NCBI GenBank assembly: GCA_003501525.1
Contig: DNPI01000200.1
Span: 1 to 8,775 of the forward strand
DNA: 8,775 nucleotides
Direction: 5' to 3'
Origin: Planctomycetota bacterium
GTDB taxonomy: Bacteria > Planctomycetota > UBA1135
In this document: one piece after another, positions 6,491 to 8,775 of the stretch
Layout: each line of letters opens with the position of its first letter
Numbering within the stretch: the first letter of the stretch is position 1
Notes under the pieces: generated by a model
What the model was told of the DNA's origin: nothing
Seen by the model: only the letters and a program-made list of their open reading frames with translations
Databases searched by the model: none
Program-made: the position numbers and the translations under genes

Positions 6491-8073
6491 GGTACGCCTT
6501 CTATGTGGCAATTCGAGAGTTCGCCGAAAATGTTCGGACAAAAGGGTTTTGGGTAGGGCTCTTGATGTTTCCGGTTATTTTAGTTTTAGCTATTAAAGTC
6601 CCTCAGCTTCTTGAGGAAAAAGCTACGCCTACTCGGAATTTCGTTTTGGTCGATGCGTCAGGAGAGTACGAGGGAGCTATTGAAGATGCCTTGCGCCGAC
6701 ATCATGCCGAAAGAACGCTCAAGGCTCTTGGAGCCTACGGTCGCAAATACGGGGAAATTCCTGATGGCATAGTCGGGCCAAATTTAGAAGAGCTGCCTGC
6801 TGTCGATGTCGACAAAATCCTAAGCGATTATTTTGCTTCCAATTCTGAGGTCGTTGATGTTTTTTTGGCGTCAGGAGGGGCTGAGGCAGCGATTAGAGCG
6901 ATGGATTCCTTTTTAGTCGCGGAAGCTCCTGAATTTGAAGAACCTCGACATCTTTTCAAAAGAGTTGCGTTGCCGAGAAACCTTGCAAATGGCGCTAATT
7001 TTGATGACCTTGTTAATCCTCTGCGTTCTTTTCTTCTCGGCGAAGAAAGCTTTTTGCAGAATGGAGAACCGGTTGAGTTGTTTGCCGCAATTCTCATCCC
7101 CGACAATGTTGCCGGCGCTGTCCAGCGCGGTTCAGCCCTACCTTTTCTCGAGGGCAATGAAGTTTCGATTCAGTATTGGGCTCCCAATCAGGCTGATGAT
7201 TCCTTGCTCGATTTAGTGAAGTTGGCTGTTAACAAAGAAGTCCGTCGTTCGGAGTACAAAGCTAATGGGATAGATGCCGATGCTGTTCGTGAAGTCGAAG
7301 CAATCCGCATTCCTGTGACACGACTTAATCCCAAGAAAGAGGCAGGGGAGGAGGAGGTCAGCATGGCAGATTTAGTACGTGAGTGGGCTCCGCTTGGTTT
7401 TGTCTATCTCCTTTGGGTTGCTTTAATGACCATTTCTCAAATGCTGCTGAACAATACGATTGAAGAGAAATCGAACCGTATTGTTGAAGTCCTTCTCTCT
7501 TCTGTGACAGCCACGGAATTGATGGCTGGCAAGCTTATGGGCATTGCTGGTGTTGGGCTTACCATGCTTTTCTCTTGGGTTATTTCGCTGATTGGAGTCC
7601 TTAGCTTTATGGCGGGGCCTGAAACAGAGTGGGCCGGCCATCTTCTAGAGATTTTGGTTTCGTCTGGATTCCTGACCTTCTTTGTCCTTTACTTCCTTCT
7701 CGGCTATTTGTTGTATGCGGGGATATTTTTGGCGATTGGTAGTGTTTGTAATACGTTAAAAGAGGCTCAAAACTTCATGGGAGCCATCATGATTTTCATG
7801 ATGGTCCCTCTGTTGACAATGGCGTTTATCCCGAAAGATCCCCATGGGCCGTTGGCTACGACATTGTCCTGGATTCCTTTTTATACCCCATTCGTGATGA
7901 TGAATCGCGCGGCTGCAGATCCTCCGTTGTTCGACCTAATCGGAACCACAGTGGTTCTTGCTATTTCCGTTGTCGGAATGCTTTGGCTTTCGGGAAAGGT
8001 TTTCAGGGCAGGGATTTTGCGTACTGGCCAACCCCCGAGATTCCTTGAGCTTTTGCGTTGGATTCGTGGTTAG
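6487..8073 (+). CDS. ABC-2 type transporter permease, NatB type
   Basis: This 528-residue inner-membrane protein should form the pore partner of the preceding ATPase. TM1 (about 21-38) follows a short amphipathic N-terminus (YAFYVAIREFAENVRTKGF). A large extracytoplasmic domain of about 260 residues (42-300) comes next, beginning FVLVDASGEYEGAI as in other NatB proteins. Five more membrane segments lie at about 303-322, 350-376, 391-419, 429-448 and 484-504. The coupling region EEKSNRIVEVLLSSVTATEL (326-345) is the conserved ABC2_membrane_3/NatB hallmark, and SWIPFYTPFVMMNRAA (461-476) matches the end of the family. The start is GTG at 6487, overlapping the ATPase stop by 4 nt, with GGGAGG 10 nt upstream. 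No ATG lies near enough to replace it without losing TM1. The length is somewhat above the roughly 400 residues of Bacillus NatB, the extra being in the external domain. The substrate is unknown. Confidence 0.92.
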   Translation: MRYAFYVAIREFAENVRTKGFWVGLLMFPVILVLAIKVPQLLEEKATPTRNFVLVDASGEYEGAIEDALRRHHAERTLKALGAYGRKYGEIPDGIVGPNLEELPAVDVDKILSDYFASNSEVVDVFLASGGAEAAIRAMDSFLVAEAPEFEEPRHLFKRVALPRNLANGANFDDLVNPLRSFLLGEESFLQNGEPVELFAAILIPDNVAGAVQRGSALPFLEGNEVSIQYWAPNQADDSLLDLVKLAVNKEVRRSEYKANGIDADAVREVEAIRIPVTRLNPKKEAGEEEVSMADLVREWAPLGFVYLLWVALMTISQMLLNNTIEEKSNRIVEVLLSSVTATELMAGKLMGIAGVGLTMLFSWVISLIGVLSFMAGPETEWAGHLLEILVSSGFLTFFVLYFLLGYLLYAGIFLAIGSVCNTLKEAQNFMGAIMIFMMVPLLTMAFIPKDPHGPLATTLSWIPFYTPFVMMNRAAADPPLFDLIGTTVVLAISVVGMLWLSGKVFRAGILRTGQPPRFLELLRWIRG

Positions 8074-8075
8074 TA

Positions 8076-8110
8076 GGAGTAAGGCCTCGTTTTAATCTTC
8101 GCCTTTCTCC
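8076..8110. repeat. Imperfect inverted repeat between convergent genes (possible hairpin)
   Basis: GGAGTAAGGC (8076-8085) and GCCTTTCTCC (8101-8110) are inverted repeats with 9 of 10 positions complementary (one T-T mismatch) around a 15-nt loop. It starts 3 nt after the permease stop (8071-8073) and includes the stop of the convergent HEAT gene (8092-8094). Its position suits a bidirectional transcription barrier or RNA 3'-end stabiliser. Neither strand has a U tract after the stem, so it is not a canonical intrinsic terminator. Confidence 0.4.
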
Positions 8111-8775
8111 CCCCCAAGGCCGCCGAGGCCGTCGAGGGCTTTCTTGACTCTTTTCCTGGCGGAATCTCTTTCTTCTGGCGTGAGCCATTGCATGGTCCAA
8201 CCCGCTTGCATTCTCCTCGGCAGGGTTGGCTCCTCTTTGTCGACCTTGAACTTTCTCTTTGAGTCGTTCCACCAAGCTTGCCATTCGCTAGAACTTGTTC
8301 CAAGGTCTTCGCCGGTGAGGACCGCAAGTGAAGTGCGCAGTTCGTTTGCGAAAGGCATTTCGCCTCCTCCTCTTCTCCGGTTGCCCTTGCGCGAGGAGGT
8401 CATGAGGCCCATAAGGGCTTCGACGGATGCCGCTTCTCTAATCCTGCCGAGTGAAATAACCTTTGCGCGAGTTATGTCTTTTTCTGGGCCGGAAGTTCGT
8501 AAATCGTCGGTCAAAATTGGGAGTGCCTTTTTGTCGGCATGTTGACCAAGGGCATAGATGTATTCCTGTCCGATTTCAGGGTCTTCAATAATGGTTTTGT
8601 TCTTCTTTTGCCTCAGAAGGTGGGCTACGACTGAAGGGTCTTCGTTGTATCGCAGAGCTTTCACCGCCTCCATTCGTACGAAGGGGTCTTTGTGCCGCAG
8701 AAAACCGGCGACTTCTTTAGTAACGCCCTTGTCAGGCGTTCTGCCCACAGCCTGAATCGTGGACGCAAGGAGGGT
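8092..8775 (-). CDS. HEAT-repeat domain protein, 5' end outside window
   Basis: The minus-strand frame is open from the right edge to the TAA at 8092, giving 227 residues. A GTG at 8748 is available, but the codons before it continue a helix (TLLASTIQAVGRT), so the gene very probably starts beyond the window. At least three HEAT-type helical pairs are visible: VAGFLRHKDPFVRMEAVKAL (22-41), a second around 66-93 (IGQEYIYALGQHADKKALPILTDDL), and a third around 101-125 (ITRAKVISLGRIREAASVEALMGLM). A basic Gly-rich loop (RKGNRRRGGGE, 129-139) interrupts the last repeat before a helix (LRTSLAVL) and LTGEDLGTSSSEWQAWW (153-169). The charged tail holds RMQAGWTMQWLTPEERDSARKR (188-209) and ends Gly-rich. 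HEAT arrays normally bind proteins. I cannot name a partner, and any signal peptide lies outside. It is convergent with the ABC permease gene, 18 nt away. Confidence 0.8.
   Translation of the reverse strand, partial: TLLASTIQAVGRTPDKGVTKEVAGFLRHKDPFVRMEAVKALRYNEDPSVVAHLLRQKKNKTIIEDPEIGQEYIYALGQHADKKALPILTDDLRTSGPEKDITRAKVISLGRIREAASVEALMGLMTSSRKGNRRRGGGEMPFANELRTSLAVLTGEDLGTSSSEWQAWWNDSKRKFKVDKEEPTLPRRMQAGWTMQWLTPEERDSARKRVKKALDGLGGLGGEKGED

Noticed and set aside
6828..7157. 109-codon minus-strand ORF inside the permease gene
   Set aside because: Antisense frame to the permease external domain, with Arg/Ser/Ala/Lys-rich composition and no domain.
8144..8545. 133-codon plus-strand ORF at the right
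   Set aside because: Shadow of the HEAT-repeat gene on the minus strand, which has clear helical repeats in frame.
1..8775. Mobile element, defence island, CRISPR array, tRNA or rRNA
   Set aside because: No transposase, integrase, direct-repeat array, terminal repeats or RNA-gene sequence was recognised; genes are contiguous and ordinary in composition.

Overview
The window holds eight protein-coding genes packed almost without gaps, at roughly balanced base composition. It looks like chromosomal DNA from a Gram-negative (diderm) bacterium. The reasons are a DUF481-type outer-membrane barrel protein ending in phenylalanine, an exported peptide-binding lipoprotein, and a two-TM HD-GYP c-di-GMP phosphodiesterase. 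The HEAT-repeat protein at the right edge ends in an LTGEDLG...WQAWW module that resembles those of Planctomycetes and relatives. A planctomycete-like or other PVC-related lineage is therefore my best guess, but it is a weak inference. I see no phage, plasmid, IS, CRISPR or RNA-gene signature.

Layout. (1) Positions 1-2695, minus strand: a three-gene run read right to left. It starts with a DUF481 outer-membrane protein, continues 26 nt later with a THUMP-like (PG_1098-type) SAM-dependent methyltransferase, and 3 nt later with a solute-binding lipoprotein of the oligopeptide/dipeptide ABC uptake family. The last gene runs off the left edge; it is easily missed because its end is outside the window. 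(2) About 2696-2798: a short divergent intergenic region with a candidate promoter for the leftward run. (3) 2799-8073, plus strand: an HD-GYP phosphodiesterase (TTG start), 63 nt, then three overlapping genes: Xaa-Pro aminopeptidase (pepP), a NatA-type ABC ATPase and a NatB-type permease. The last two start at GTG codons that overlap the preceding stop (GTGA), each with a good Shine-Dalgarno sequence. (4) 8074-8091: an 18-nt convergent gap, part of an imperfect hairpin. (5) 8092-8775, minus strand: the C-terminal part of a HEAT-repeat protein whose N-terminus lies beyond the right edge.

How the genes fit together. The ATPase and permease should form one exporter of the Na+/drug efflux (NatAB) type, co-translated with pepP, which trims N-terminal Xaa-Pro from peptides. 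The peptide-binding lipoprotein would feed imported peptides to cytoplasmic peptidases. A shared peptide-metabolism theme is possible but not shown by the sequence. Nothing here clearly constitutes a new biological system. The best second looks are the same-frame HD-GYP/pepP junction without a ribosome-binding site, the pepP-exporter coupling, the pairing of an RNA-type methyltransferase with a peptide-binding lipoprotein, and the HEAT-protein C-terminal module.
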